64,000 nucleotides of DNA from Heterotrichella gracilis (lineage: Eukaryota; Sar; Xanthophyceae; Tribonematales; Xanthonemataceae). Positions 10,701-21,500 of this stretch are shown piece by piece (the first letter of the stretch is position 1; the number at the start of each line of letters is the position of its first letter). Made by a program: the position numbers and the translations under genes. The stretch covers positions 62,001 through 126,000 of the forward strand of contig JAULBX010031260.1 of the NCBI GenBank assembly GCA_032358255.1, written 5' to 3'. The notes beneath the pieces are model-generated. The model made no database searches and was not told where the DNA came from. It was given only the letters and a program-made list of their open reading frames with translations.

Positions 10701-11864
10701 TCAGGGTTTTAGGGTCTCGGTAGTAGCACCCTCCCCCCCAATGATACCTCCTTGTAAACTATGTTCCCCCCCCTCCCCGCAGGAGATGTACCGCGAGTGG
10801 CCTTTCTTCGGCGTGACCCTCGACATGATGGAGATGGTGTTCTTCAAGTCGGACCCGCGGGTGGCCAAGATGTACGAGCGGGGCCTGGTGGAGCAGGAGC
10901 TGTGGAGCTTTGGGGAGGAGCTGCGGGGCATGTACAGCGCAACAGAGAGCACGCTGCTGCAGGTAAATAGAGAAAAGAAAGGGAAATATTACTTACTATA
11001 CAAGTGGATGGGCACTATTTCTACCATCCCTTGGCTTGCATGCATAGGGTAGCTTTCGCAACCATGGAGGGCATGCTGCTGCAGGTACATGGCCCTTGTT
11101 TGCATGCCGCACGCATGCACAAACCTGCCTTGTGTACAAGGTGATAGTATATGTTGCACCTGCCATTTGAGAGGCATGTGGTGCGTGGGTGTGGGTGTCC
11201 GGGTGCCACGTCATCGTCCCCCTCGTCCCCACTCCCCCCAGGTTATAGACCACCGCCACAACCTCCCTCACAAATGAATTAAAGGTCATTATTTTAGTTT
11301 ATTTTTAAATTTCTCTGTCCCCCGCAGGTTATGGACCACCGCCACCACCTCCAGCAGGACCGCTTCCTGCAGCAGAAGCTGGCGCTGAGGGCACCATACG
11401 TCACAGCGCTCAACGTGCTGCAGGTGGGGGGTCCTGCAGTGATGCAATCAAGTCACACTCTTACAGTCTAATGTTATATAAATTATCACACTTCACTTTC
11501 AGTAAACAGTTACAACGTACATAAATGCTATATTTACTCTTTACAGTCACCAATCTAGCATCAGAATCACACTCTTTCCAGTCCACCCACTCACCCTGTT
11601 CAAGACCCGCCACTATTCACAAACCCTAAACCCTTAACCCCACGTCCTCCCTCCCCGCAGATGCTGTGCCTGAAAAAGGTTCGCTCCCTCGAGGCTGGCC
11701 AGCTGTCTGAGGACATGGAGGCATATGCCCCCCCAGATCTGGAGGTGCAGCAGCTGCTGTCGCGTGACCCCAATGCGGTCAAGATGCCCTACCTGAGCGC
11801 CGTGGAGGACACGCTCATCATCAGCATGAAGGGGGTGGCGGCGGGCATGCAAAACACGGGGTAG
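1714..11864 (+). CDS. PPC: Phosphoenolpyruvate carboxylase, plant type
   Basis: Adds bicarbonate to phosphoenolpyruvate to give oxaloacetate and phosphate; anaplerotic, normally cytosolic. Exons: 1714-1878, 2321-2404, 2697-3021 (interrupted by 100 N), 3662-3835, 4223-4356, 4665-4833, 5335-5480, 5781-5964, 6254-6363, 6661-6754, 7592-7846, 8157-8390, 8935-9048, 9525-9644, 10131-10310, 10783-10962, 11328-11423, 11661-11864. Without the Ns the sum is 2868 nt, 955 aa, the normal family size. Visible motifs: VFTAHPTQ with catalytic His about 155, [13 protein letters not shown] about 262, [10 protein letters not shown] about 585, [12 protein letters not shown] about 623, GSRPAKRR about 742, and C-terminal QNTG, the plant-type ending. 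The N-terminal phosphoserine motif of land-plant enzymes is absent. The WIFAWTQ Ala and a Lys in the FLQQKL segment are non-C4-like. The start has an ACCATG context. Introns hold many partial exon copies. Confidence 0.96.
2180..2267 (+). repeat. Partial copy of PEPC exon 2, 5' edge
   Basis: This repeats the end of the preceding intron, the CAG acceptor and about 38 nt of exon 2 (true exon at 2321). It then changes abruptly into a TTAGGGTTTAGGG tract. The intron segments before the two acceptors (near 2180 and 2285) also match, so the copied unit spans the splice junction. It retains a usable-looking acceptor. Confidence 0.8.
2880..2979. other. Assembly gap of 100 N
   Basis: Exactly 100 unknown bases, the usual placeholder for a gap of unknown size. 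The flanks encode ...IYEHLC and [14 protein letters not shown]. These are directly adjacent in the copy at 3325-3392, so the gap probably marks an unresolved tandem repeat rather than missing unique exon sequence. Confidence 0.95.
2980..3530 (+). repeat. Tandem copies of PEPC exon 3, 3' half plus donor
   Basis: The segment encoding [24 protein letters not shown]-like sequence plus its GT donor and following intron recurs with a period of about 185-186 bp. The segments end at 3021, 3207 and 3392, and a fourth decayed start lies near 3505-3525 and runs into CCCTA-type sequence. Each full copy keeps the catalytic HPTQ motif and a donor. Only one can be used in a normal-length protein. Which one is used cannot be told from sequence because the assembly gap interrupts the first. 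Confidence 0.85.
3562..3600 (+). repeat. Partial copy of PEPC exon 4, 5' edge
   Basis: Repeats the GCGCAG acceptor and the first ~30 nt of exon 4 (true exon begins 3662) before diverging. Telomere-like CCCTA motifs lie on both sides. Confidence 0.7.
3957..4023 (+). repeat. Decayed copy of PEPC exon 4, 3' part
   Basis: Resembles the [20 protein letters not shown]-coding end of exon 4 (true end 3835) but has small indels and substitutions that break the frame. It lies in the intron after that exon. Confidence 0.7.
4486..4645 (+). repeat. Two partial copies of PEPC exon 6, 5' part, fused to telomere-like tracts
   Basis: About 4540-4595 repeats the start of exon 6 ([14 protein letters not shown] instead of [14 protein letters not shown]), then turns into CCCTA repeats at a GAAA-CC microhomology. 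A shorter copy near 4486-4510 (HPYVTPET) also ends in CCCTAA. The true exon starts at 4665, right after the tract. Confidence 0.8.
4930..5225 (+). repeat. Three decayed copies of PEPC exon 6 end plus donor, with GTG microsatellites
   Basis: Segments around 4962-5005, 5110-5160 and 5192-5222 repeat the [13 protein letters not shown]-coding end of exon 6 and the following donor (true end 4833). They are separated by (GTG)n stretches. All are frame-disrupted. A G homopolymer follows near 5271-5286. Confidence 0.8.
6410..6950 (+). repeat. Partial copies of PEPC exons 9 and 10, 3' ends
   Basis: About 6415-6475 resembles the [14 protein letters not shown] end of exon 9. About 6788-6850 and 6900-6945 resemble the [17 protein letters not shown] end of exon 10. 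AAACCCTAG-type motifs lie between the copies. None extends through a whole exon. Confidence 0.7.
7226..7510 (+). repeat. Two upstream copies of PEPC exon 11, 5' third
   Basis: At 7226-7315 and 7409-7497 the acceptor and the first ~90 nt of exon 11 ([20 protein letters not shown]) are repeated nearly perfectly in frame. The exon text then stops and CCCTAAACCCTAAA-type sequence begins. The complete exon is 7592-7846. The copies are separated by similar short intron pieces, so the unit includes intron, acceptor and exon start. Confidence 0.9.
8430..8655 (+). repeat. Two copies of PEPC exon 12 end plus donor
   Basis: Segments near 8437-8490 and 8590-8650 repeat the [16 protein letters not shown]-coding end and donor of exon 12 (true end 8390) with growing divergence. 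The first follows a TTTAGGGTTT motif. Confidence 0.8.
9294..9352 (+). repeat. Decayed copy of PEPC exon 14, 5' part
   Basis: Matches the [16 protein letters not shown]-coding start of exon 14 (true start 9525) with frame-breaking changes. Its downstream flank (TGGAAATATCC) also recurs near 9139, suggesting successive duplications. Confidence 0.65.
10575..10827 (+). repeat. Tandem duplication including PEPC exon 16 start
   Basis: A unit of roughly 120-130 bp occurs twice. It has a TAGGGTCTCGGTAGTAGCAC stretch, a C-rich tract, a CGCAG acceptor and [14 protein letters not shown] coding sequence. The first copy (exon part 10653-10694) stops and returns to the repeat. The second continues as true exon 16 (10783-10962). 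Confidence 0.85.
11061..11275 (+). repeat. Partial copies of PEPC exon 16 end and exon 17 start
   Basis: About 11061-11090 repeats the end of exon 16 with its CTGCAG-GTA donor. About 11238-11275 repeats the start of exon 17 (VIDHRHNL versus VMDHRHHL). The true exon 17 begins at 11328. Confidence 0.65.
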
Positions 11865-12425
11865 GACGGGGGCCTGGCTCGCATTTCAAGTGGGGGCTGG
11901 GGATGTGTCGCGCTGGGTTCATATGCTCTTGCTGCGCAGGGGCTGTGTGGTAATGTGCTGCAGCGATTGTTCTTTCTCGTGTGCGATTTGGACTCAGCAT
12001 GTACCACACAAATGTGTATCACTGGGAGCATTGCAATGTTGACAATGTGTGGACTGGTACCATAGGGTGGGGGAGGGGGGAGGGGTAGCGTTATGCACAT
12101 GACATGCATATACATGCACCGTGGGGCAATACTCCTCCTGGCTGTCATTGGGGGCAGCTGGCGCATTGGATGAAGTGTCACATGGTGGTCTCGGGTTGTG
12201 GGTTTTTAAGGTTTGCAGACATTTCCAGTTCATTGTGCCAAAATGGGTGTGAACTGCATTTACAGCTGGCCGCAATCAGTCAGTCACTACGTTTCTGTGC
12301 GATTCACGATTGATTGTTCAGGTAATTGGCATTTGTTCACTGCTATGGCCACCACTTAGTGGAGGCACGCTGTGCACGTGTGTACTGCCGGCGCCCCAAG
12401 GGCCACGCCTGGCAACTTCAAAGTT

Positions 12426-12430
12426 TGTAA
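12426..12430 (+). terminator. Candidate TGTAA poly(A) signal for PEPC
   Basis: TGTAA is the known chlorophyte polyadenylation motif. This copy lies about 560 nt after the PEPC stop. The short motif occurs by chance, so the assignment is tentative. The 3' flank from 11865 to 12700 otherwise holds no recognised gene. Confidence 0.35.
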
Positions 12431-12648
12431 CAAGGGTGCTCTACAGTCAATTGCACACGTGTAAAAACACTGTCAGTGACATGACATTGTGGATGGCATC
12501 AGTTGGCAACGTCCTGTTCAGCAACTTGGAAATGCAAAATCTAGTGTTGATGGTGTGATCCTCCTACTGCAGCCGCCTGGGTTGACATTGCGTAGTCTAC
12601 ACCAAGGCCCCAGGATGTCTGATAATGCGCATATCAAGCCATTAAAAA

Positions 12649-12684
12649 TACCAACTTCAGGGTTCACCCAACCTGAAGTTGGTA
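12649..12684. other. Perfect 13-bp inverted repeat (hairpin)
   Basis: TACCAACTTCAGG and its exact complement are separated by a 10-nt loop. It lies about 25 nt beyond the stop of the minus-strand open stretch at 12708, so it could be an RNA hairpin in a 3' end. Confidence 0.6.
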
Positions 12685-12707
12685 CCGTTTGCCCTCCAGT
12701 GCGGGCG

Positions 12708-13026
12708 TCATTCAGGCATTGCGCCTTGGCCAGGCGAGTACGTCACTGTTTCCTCATGGTGTGGGGGAGGAATCTTCTCCTCCAATTGTGCATCAGCTGC
12801 TGCTCCCCCTGCCACCTCCCCATCAAACACACTCCCCTCCCCCTTGTGGCCCCCCTGGGCGCTGGCATCAGAAGACAGCGGGCCACTGCCAGAAGTACCC
12901 TTGCCACCGCTGGAAGACTCTTCACCTACACGTGCTCCAGAGCCAGTGGGTTTGCCTGAGTCTCCATGTTCAGGAGCCTCGGTGGTCTGCTGCGCGTGCT
13001 GCTCTGAGGTGCCACCTGCTGGGGCA
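12708..13026 (-). CDS. Possible terminal exon of unknown protein
   Basis: On the minus strand an open stretch begins after a CCCCAG acceptor at about 13026 and ends in TGA at 12708. It encodes a Gly/Ser/Glu-rich, probably disordered tail (segments GEESSSGGKGTSGSG and PPPHHEETVTYSPGQGAMPE). The opposite strand is also open in two frames here, so composition alone could explain it. No upstream partner exon could be assigned. I do not recognise the protein. Confidence 0.25.
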
Positions 13027-13129
13027 AGAGGTGTGGGGCTTGAACACTTTGTATAATGCAGGGTGTGTCTAGGTTGTATAATAGCAAAGGTCCAGCCAAA
13101 ACAACGTAAACCTGAGTCAAGCAATGACT

Positions 13130-14470
13130 GGCTTACTAGCTGTTGACAATACTGCGGGTATCATTTTTGCCTGGCATCCTAGTTTTTAGTGGTTGCATAC
13201 GGGGTGTCACCTTGACTTGTGTGGTCCAAATCACGAGTGGAGAACCCCATAGCGGTCCGTATCAACCCACTATGCACAGAGGGTACTGCACTGCGAACTA
13301 GTCCCAAACGCCCTGTGAGTGCTGTCACAACCATGGCTTTCACCCTTTTATAAGCGTGGGTCAAGTGGGTCAAGTGGGGCAGATCCCGTCGTCTCTGTCA
13401 AAGGACGGCGCCAATGTAAACATAAACGCCTTTTAGGTTAGGCCTTTTGCAACTTAGTGGTTCTGTGGAGGGATCTCCCCACTTTGGTTGTTGAAAGTGC
13501 AGTTGCTGAGAAACTACCACCTACCCACCACCTGCCACCATGTTCGCCCTAGTCAAGTGGATCCAGTCAGGGCAACCTAGAGGCAAACCACCGCAACGTC
13601 TGACCAGAAGAATTAACGACTCTTGCTGTAGAGCTAGCAGCGGCCCGATGCTCGCCCACGCTATTTTCAGGGGTGGTGGAGCACATGCGTACACATGCCG
13701 TTAGCAGAAATTGTGTCATGTGAACAACAGTTTCTCGACGCGGAGTTGATTGGTCGTGCGAGGTGAAGGACGTATCAAGTGATACATGTTTAATGTAAAC
13801 GCAAATGCGCACAACCGCGAGTTCTTCCAATCTGCCTGGTGATGGAGGTTGACCTCTTGGTCAGAGTGGACAGTTGGTTGACCTTATGTCCATCACCAGC
13901 CAAAAGCCATGGGCCATCACCAGCCAAGGACAAGCACACCCTTAAGAGGCAACCCTGCAAAGGCCTATGACTGTGAATCCTTGGTTATTAGTTACAGTAA
14001 CACAGTTGGCTACAGTGTTCTGCACGCCTTACAACTGACGGCAGACAACGTGCTGAACATGACCTGTACTTCACCGTAAGCTGTTTGCACAAGGGCAAAC
14101 AACCCAAACAGCTGTAACAATGGTCCAGATATTGGACTGGTACTTCAAGCAGGACAAAAATAATTGCGCATGATTAACTGCAGCAATACAGAAAATTAAC
14201 CCCCAACAGTGAGTCGGTCGCATACATAGACAAACTTCCACTCCCCAACTCTGTCAAACAATCCATCCATGTCACCCCTTTAGTTATTGCCATACAACAA
14301 AAGGATGCAACCCGCATTGCCTTCCTTATTTCTGCCTTTTAAGTAAGCCAAAGATGATAAGCTAAGGATAGTAATTATAGGCCGCTCCCAGCGGCGAATC
14401 AGCCCCCTCCTGTCCCAGTCCGTTTCACAGCTGGCAAAAAAACCGAACCCACACCCCCTGCTGTCGCTCC
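13130..14470. other. Intergenic region, nothing recognised
   Basis: Lower-GC sequence without exon-like frames, clear splice-site pairs or repeats I could identify. Confidence 0.4.
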
Positions 14471-14473
14471 AGC

Positions 14474-15559
14474 TCAAGACTGTGCCTGTGCAGCGTCAGG
14501 TAGCGGCGTGAGGAGGTAGTGCGTCTTGTGGCCGCGGTGCGTGTAGGCTGTGGGTGACGTGGCTGTGGAGGCGTGTTCGTTGCTGGTGGGCACCACAGTG
14601 CGCTTGCTTCCGCTGGTGGTCAACTGTGAGGACCTGTCCCCACCTCCCGACACAGCGCCGCTGTCAGAGGGGCGCTTGCCATACGTGTAGGTGGGGTTGA
14701 GGGCCGCTGCAGCACGCAGGAACAGCTGGTGAGCGCCAGGAGCGGCGGAGGCTTTGCCACAAGTGACTCAACAAACAGCAGGGACCCACTGGCATGAGGC
14801 AGGTTTGTGCAAGCAGGCATGAAAGCCATGCAAGTGGTGAAACTGTGACAAATGTAACACATGGAAGTGTTACAGCAGACCTAAAACCCAGCAGGGTCCA
14901 GGCCTGTAACCATCACTGCATGACAGCTTCATCCAGTACTCACATTGGAAGCGGCGCATTGCCATCACCACACTAGCCATCACTCTGAACTTGTTCTTGG
15001 CTGCCTCTGGTTGCTTGCGCTTCCGTGAGGCGGCAAGTTCGCCACCCGCGGCTGAGGTGTCCTCCTCCTCATCCACTGTCACATCTTCCACCACTATCTC
15101 AACAACGTTGCCAGCTGCCGGTGTTCCATCTTGCCTCTCGGTGTCAACTTCTCCAGCTGGCAACAGAACTGCATCCTCAGTGGACTGCGGCATCTCTGCT
15201 GGCCAGTTTACAACCCGAAAGCCTTTAGTTGCTACTTTCACCTGCAAGCACATATAGCTGTTAGCTCTGAAGTGGATATACTGATATCAGAACTTGCACC
15301 TCAAAATTATGGTGGAACCTGCAGCACTGCCTTGCGCTTTGTTTGTAACATATGCACGGTTTGTCTGCACACACTGGGGGGCACATAGTGGGCACATAAT
15401 GTGCTGAAGAGCATCTGGTTGTAGTCCTGGACCAATGGGTGCTCCCTTCGCAGCTTTAGCTATCCTATATCGACCAACAATAGTATCTATGTGGTCCAAG
15501 GATGTAAATCGAACAAGAGGCTGTGAATCTGCTCCGTTTTGATATGCTAGCGGTTTCAC
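14474..15559 (-). CDS. Unknown protein, 3' exons
   Basis: Two phase-compatible exons are visible on the minus strand: 15241-14944, encoding VKVATKGFRVVNWPAEMPQ then an acidic stretch and a basic SRKRKQPEAAKNKFR segment, and 14766-14474, with LFLRAAAALNPTYTYGKRPS and a stop. A T|TC phase-1 junction joins them. A further candidate exon, about 15559-15400, encodes LVRFTSLDHIDTIVGRYRIA; its boundaries are unclear. The basic stretch could be a nuclear localisation signal. I recognise no family. The start codon and any exons further upstream are unknown. The next recognisable sequence upstream is the decayed BTB copy. Confidence 0.45.
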
Positions 15560-16600
15560 CTATTCGATGCATCCCAGTGGGTTGGACTCCAACCAACTGG
15601 GTCCTCTAGACACAAATGTTTCGTTGTACCATAGACAAACTGTGTATTATGCATATAAAAGTTCCTCGACTTGTATATGAGTCCGGTTGCCCACATAAAA
15701 ACGAGCACAAGTAATCCACCTGGGACAAATTCGTGCAAGCTGTCCTAGTGCACCCACACACGTCTTTCAACCACCCCGACATGCAAACCACTGACACATC
15801 ACCCTCAAAGTTCGACCATTGTAAACGTACCTGCCTTGCGTATGCTGTTACTTGGTATGAGGAAGGTGTGCTTTCAGACAGCAACGTTTGTTCTCCGCAC
15901 AAAAGACAGACCTCCAGAAGCACTGTGTCACAAAAAGGGCTCAGCTTACACCACACTGTATATCCTCAACTGGTTTCCGCGTGCTACAGGAACGTACCAC
16001 GCTTAAACAGTGCCCGAACTCTCACCTTTGCAGCATGTCGATCTAGCGCTTGCCCAGAAGCTGGCTGTGCGCCACAGACCAGATAAGGGTTTTAGCGAAA
16101 CCCTTGAAACCCAGCAAATTTTATTGTGGATTAGTGCCATTTATTGAATTTGCTTTTATCCCTGCATGAGGGGGGTGTCAGGCCAAACCTTGCTCAGCCA
16201 TTGCACTCTAATATCGGGGAGTAGGAGACCATGGCACAGTATTAGCCAGCGGCAGGCGAGGCAGAGCGAGGACTGAGCGGCCACTGTCAAATCTTGTTAC
16301 ACCAATATGGTACCATAATATTACGACAAACGATGGCATAATGTGGATCCCCAGCTCTGTTGTACCCTTTTCCTGCACCTGGTGCTGCACAAATCCTCAT
16401 GCCAATCTGCCTCATAAACAAGTTGTTGAACATGAGAAGTATCAATTGACCACCATGCCTACACAAATTTGCCAAACGGTTTGTGGACACCAAGACAGCA
16501 GTTGTAATATGTACAGCCATACCCATGGTGTTACTTAAACAACGACTGGTGAGACGTCAAACCCACTGTTGCATTCAACGCGCATAGACTGTTTCCCACG
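15560..16600. other. Intergenic region, nothing recognised
   Basis: No supported exon. Short open frames on both strands lack splice support and family resemblance. Confidence 0.4.
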
Positions 16601-16608
16601 CCATTCAA

Positions 16609-18056
16609 TCACTGCCTGGTCCCCCGTGCTGCTGACAGCTGCGTGAGGAGCTCATCATCCACTGCCAAATACTGCATGGACACGCGTTCCCCAGCAGCAA
16701 GGCCCACTACAGGGTACACCTCAGCAGGCAGGCCCCCACATGCCTTTAAAAATGGCTTGTCGTTGGTACTGACGTACATGCTCCGCTTGCCCATGTCCAC
16801 TGCCAGCCTGATAGAACAAGGCGGTGACCAGCGACATTGCTGTAGGTGGCATCATGTACCACCTGCTCTGGTGTACATCCACCCGCCCTTTTGCCGGCCT
16901 GGAGAGGAGTGCATGTCCACTTTTGAATCAACCACACCCACACCTGGGCCACGCCTACTCTCTGTTGAACTGTCTGCCAACACTTCAATCTGCCAGACAT
17001 GGATTCCTTCAGTGATGGCATTGACGGCCCTGGCAGCCCGGCGTGGCTTACGCAGGTTTATCACAATCTCCCTGTCGTCGTCATAGGCGAAAATGATGTC
17101 CCAATCTGCGGCCATCCCAGTGCAGGTGGCGGTGCTGCCCACCCCCCAGACCATCAATGTGGACCAGGCAGCGTTTGCGACTGGCGTGGTGGCCATAGCT
17201 GGCAATGTGGCCGTCTCCCTGCAGGTGTCGGACTGACCAGGTGATCACGTCATGACGGCGCCCAAACCAGTGCAACACATTGTTGCGAATGGTGGATATG
17301 GTGTGTTGTGTTGGTTTCATGGCACTTTCCTAGTGACCCTTCCGTGCAGTCCATCTAGCCTGTTGGCGATGATTGGATGCCACACAATCTTTTTCACAAC
17401 CGCTGCCAAGTGGCAGGGCTACCTAGGGACATCACATAACGTGATACATGACATTGTACATCTAGATTACTGCAGCACCAAGCCTGCAGATTTGCCTGCA
17501 GAAAATCTGCAGGTGGTTGTTTCAGTTGGCAGATTTCTGAGATGACAGACTTGAATCGAACCAGAATAAGTTTGCACCAATTCACCAGCAGAATTGTTGG
17601 TTGTGTGCAACTTGTTGAACCACCTGTTGACTGGTGAATGTTGTTGAAACAATTGCTGCTACAATCGTATTTTGTGCGCAATAATGCCATCTGGTTGTGA
17701 GGCATGGGACATGAGTGCTTGTGGTTCATTAATAGGCACCCTACCATGTGGCACATGTTTATGATGTCGCCCAGAGCCGTATATTGCAGCAAGACCTCTG
17801 TAACCAGAACTACGCAGAATTAATTTGTGGCCAGTGGTCAAATATTTGACCACCATGTCTGCATTTTGTTGCTCCAGAGGCTGCTTCTGCCATTATGGTT
17901 CTTGAATGAAATTTTCCGGGCGGCTTCCAAATTGTGTGCTGGCTCCCCCTTTGGCAAACCCTGAGACACCAGTTGCTCGGTCAACTTTGCTACCATCAAC
18001 AAACTGGAAATCATTCAAGCTGTCGTTGCGCAGTTGCAGTGTTTGGGTGAAGGCCA
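16609..18056 (-). pseudogene. Decayed copy of the BTB/SPRY-like gene
   Basis: Pieces of the 31438-32904 protein occur in the right order but in different frames and with stops. They run from a weak BTB start near 18056-17930 (LNDFQFVDGSKVDRA against FNDVCFVGTDGRRVRA), through a stop, MVVKYLTTGHKL near 17856 (parent LVVDFLYTGQLS) and a frameshifted QYTALGDIINMCHMVGCLL (parent QYGLDTMCDVICQFL). They end with the C-terminal domain: RAVNAITEGIHVWQIEV, GVGVVDSKVDMHS and GRQKGGWMYT at about 17100-16852, then RSMYVSTNDKPFLKACGGLP to the terminal stop at 16609. The central part is poorly conserved. Frame changes and an internal stop indicate loss of function. The C-terminal piece is best preserved and might be transcribed. 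Confidence 0.8.
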
Positions 18057-18484
18057 CTGGTAGTACTACTACCAGTTATATTTCGGATAGGGCAGAAGCT
18101 CCGGTGATTGCCAGGGCATGTGCTGCTGGGGCGCCTAGGGTACTACTACCACTTTGTGCCAATCAAAGGCATTTGGGTCTGACCAAGCCTTCCGAGGAGC
18201 CGCTCGCAGCGGAAGCCAAACATGTTGTGTCAACTGCCATAAGGTTTTATGATAATATATACAAGCCAGCACTGCTGTGGTGTAGTGTAGTTGACAATAA
18301 AGCCAGCCCCAGGAAATTTCATTGTGCGCGCGCAGGTGTGCCCCCCTTGTTTGGTTTGGGCCAGATGGCGCAATCTGGTTCAGGCATACAATTTGGGTCT
18401 GGGCCAAAATGACACAATTTAAAAAACTCCCTTTTTGCCCGAAAGCGACTGTCTATGGTATAGATGAAACCCCAATGCAAGGGG

Positions 18485-18489
18485 TTACA
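18485..18489 (-). terminator. Candidate TGTAA poly(A) signal for the ABCA gene
   Basis: The complement reads TGTAA, about 104 nt after the ABCA stop codon. Motif only. Confidence 0.4.
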
Positions 18490-18592
18490 TCCCTAATCAT
18501 GCGTCAGGGGAGCAAATTCCTGGGATGACAGAAGGGATACCCCTTATTTATACAATTGTAGGATATCCCCACAGTGACTGTAGATCCCCCGC

Positions 18593-21500
18593 TCAAGCCG
18601 CCGAGTCCCTCGGTCCTCTACTGCTGACCGGTGCTGGCGTCACCGAGTCCTTCCCTTCTCTCCCCTGTCCCTCAGATGGGCCCTGCCCCTCGGGCCCCCC
18701 CTCCGCCTGCCTCACCACTCGCATGAACACCTCCTCAAGCGGGGTCAGGCGCAGCTGGAGGTCAGTCAGCCCCAGGCTGTGGCACAGGCCCTGCGGAAAT
18801 TCACATATTGTGAAACAAACGAAATAAAAAAAGGACATTGGATCACAGCAGAAAATCTAATGAGGTGTAAAACCTATGTAATTTGTAACCATGCAATTTA
18901 AGCACAACAGAACAAAGCCATGCGCATCCATACTGGCACATGTGTTGTTGAACCTGGCATTACAGACGGCCCAATATTACACTACTTACTACTTTTACCT
19001 ACAACCTTATTTTGTTACTGCTCCTCCTGTCCCCTACCTTGAGTTCCCTGAAAAATGCGCCTAGCCTGTCGTCACACGCACCAGGTGCTGCAAAGTGCAG
19101 GTACTTGGCGCTCTTCTCGGCCACGTGCGCACCCAGGCGCTCCGCAAACAGGGCACGCACAGCGGGGGCACAATCCTGCGGTGCACGCAATGGTTTAAAT
19201 AAATACAAAATCATAAGAGTCCATTGTTATGCAATTCCAAGGTTTCATGGAGTTGGGCATCAATTGTGGGAGGGACAGGTATGTGTTTAGCACGATGGCA
19301 CAACCCTTTGACTCTTAACCTCCAAATATTTTCCCTAAGGGAATGGCGCCCCACCTGACTGGCCAGCCCCACACTGATTTGGCACCCCGACCCAAGCTCA
19401 GCCCATAAACCCTAATCATAAACCCTAACCCCAGACCCTAAGGGGAGCGGCGCCCCACCTGACTGGCCAGCCCCACGCTGATCCGGTACCCCGACCCAAA
19501 CTTGGTCTTGAGGTGCAGCGGTGTGCCCAGGCAAGCCAGCCTGCCCCTGGCAATGATTGCGATGCGGTCCCCCAGTATGTCTGCCTCCTCCATGGAGTGG
19601 GTGGTCAGCACGATGGCGCGGCTGCGCTTGCAGCGGTCGATGAGGTCCCACAGGTGGCGCCGGGACACGGGGTCCATGCCTGCAGTGAAGGGTTTCCAGG
19701 CGTATACAGGTTTGCATTTAGAGTTTTCAACGTGTTTGCCAGGTTTGCAGTACTCGACGAAGTCCCGCAGGTGGCGCCGGGACACGGGGTCCATGCCTGA
19801 AAGCACGGATTTCCTTTGGGTTTCCAATCTGGCTGCCCAGTTTGGATGTCATGAAAGCAAGGGTGGGTTTAATGTGAGGGTTCCATGCTCAGGAGGTCCA
19901 TGCCTGAAAGCAAAAAGTCTAGGTCTTGGGATTTAAAGTAGGGGAGTGGGCGGGGGAGTGGGTGAGGAAAGGCTTAGGGAAATGCGGTGGTAGGGCTTAG
20001 TCTAGGGTTTACAAATGGCCCTGGGTTGGTCCTGCCGCAGCCGTGGCCCATCCACTAAACGCACCTGTTGTTGGTTCATCCAGGTAGACCACCTTGGGAT
20101 CCCCAATGAGCGCCACAGCCACTGACAGCCTGCGCCTCATGCCCCCGCTGTATGCGCCCGCGTATCGCGCCCCCGCCTCGGTCAGCTTGACCTCCTCTAG
20201 CAGGCGCACAGCCTCAGAGGAACAGGAGCGCCAGGGGAGGCCTGGAAGAAATCAATAGAGAGTAATTTAAAATTGAAATCATCTTCGACCGATTGGCGTA
20301 CGAGCCTTGGAGGAGCAGCAGTGCCATGGAGGCCTGCAGAGAAAAAAACTTATATTGCATTTATTTAACAAATTAATTCAATCATAAACAAATGTATCGA
20401 CTTTTCGCCTCGTTTCAAGTACAGGGTCATCGATTGAGTAAGTACGGGCCAGCTTCATGGAAACAAAATCATTGCACAGCCTGGTATCAGATTCATGGGG
20501 GAAAAGGCAAAACAATACAAAAACAAATCATTACGCTGCACTTCAACCACCTTTTGCTCCTTCCATAATCCCCACCTCGTATGTGCGCAAACAGCTCCAG
20601 GTGCTCCTTGCCCGTCAGCCCATCCCACAGCACATCAAACTGCGGGCACACCCCCATGGCGGCCCGGATGCGGTCCATGCCCCCCGCGCTGCCTATGCTG
20701 TGACCGTGCACCAGCGCATCGCCCCCACTGGCCGGCAGCACCCCCGTGAGGATGTTGATGGAGGTGGTCTTGCCCGCACCATTGGGGCCAAGCAGGCAGA
20801 AGCACTCGCCTGTGAGGAAACATATGAGGTTTCTGTTTATCAAAATATCGTAACATTATAATAATTTTTGCTTTTTTATTCTGAGTTTGTGTGATTATCA
20901 ACCAGCTCTCACATGATATTGGGTCAAGCTTCTGCTGCCAATTGATCCAAATTTTCAATCAAACTTTTAACCAACGCGCTGCATAGCACGTACCCTGCCG
21001 CACACCCAGCCAGTTTCCATGCACTGCAGTGAATGCCTCCCCGCAGCGCCCCACACCGCTCCGGTACACCTTGCGCAGCCCAAACATCTCTATGGCGTAC
21101 TCAGAATCTGGTACCCCATGTGCGTTTTTCACACCATCTCCTGCAGACACAGTCCCGGATTCAGGGTTTGAGTTGGGTAGCGGATGGCGGGTGGTGGGTT
21201 GTGGGAGGTGTGTGGATGTGGATGCCGGTGGCAGGTAGGGAAAAGAGGACGGGGTGGCATCCTCTTGAACCACATGAAGAGGTAAATTTTCACCGTTTGG
21301 TGTAGACATGCAACAACAGGTCCAAAACAGCCGCTATTGCGTAGTATTAATCATACTGGATCATAGAGGGCTGCCCCACCTATGGTGACATCGTCATCTC
21401 CGCTCCCTGCTTCATCCACTGCCTTGCCAGTGGCATCCTGGCTGACCTCCCCAGCCCCTGCCTCCGCTCCCTTCCTCCCTTTCCTCCCCCTGCTTGCCGC

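Noticed and set aside
12679-13056. Plus-strand open frames over the minus-strand stretch at 12708-13026
   Set aside because: Both strands are open because of composition. Neither has firm support, and the minus strand was kept only as a low-confidence exon.
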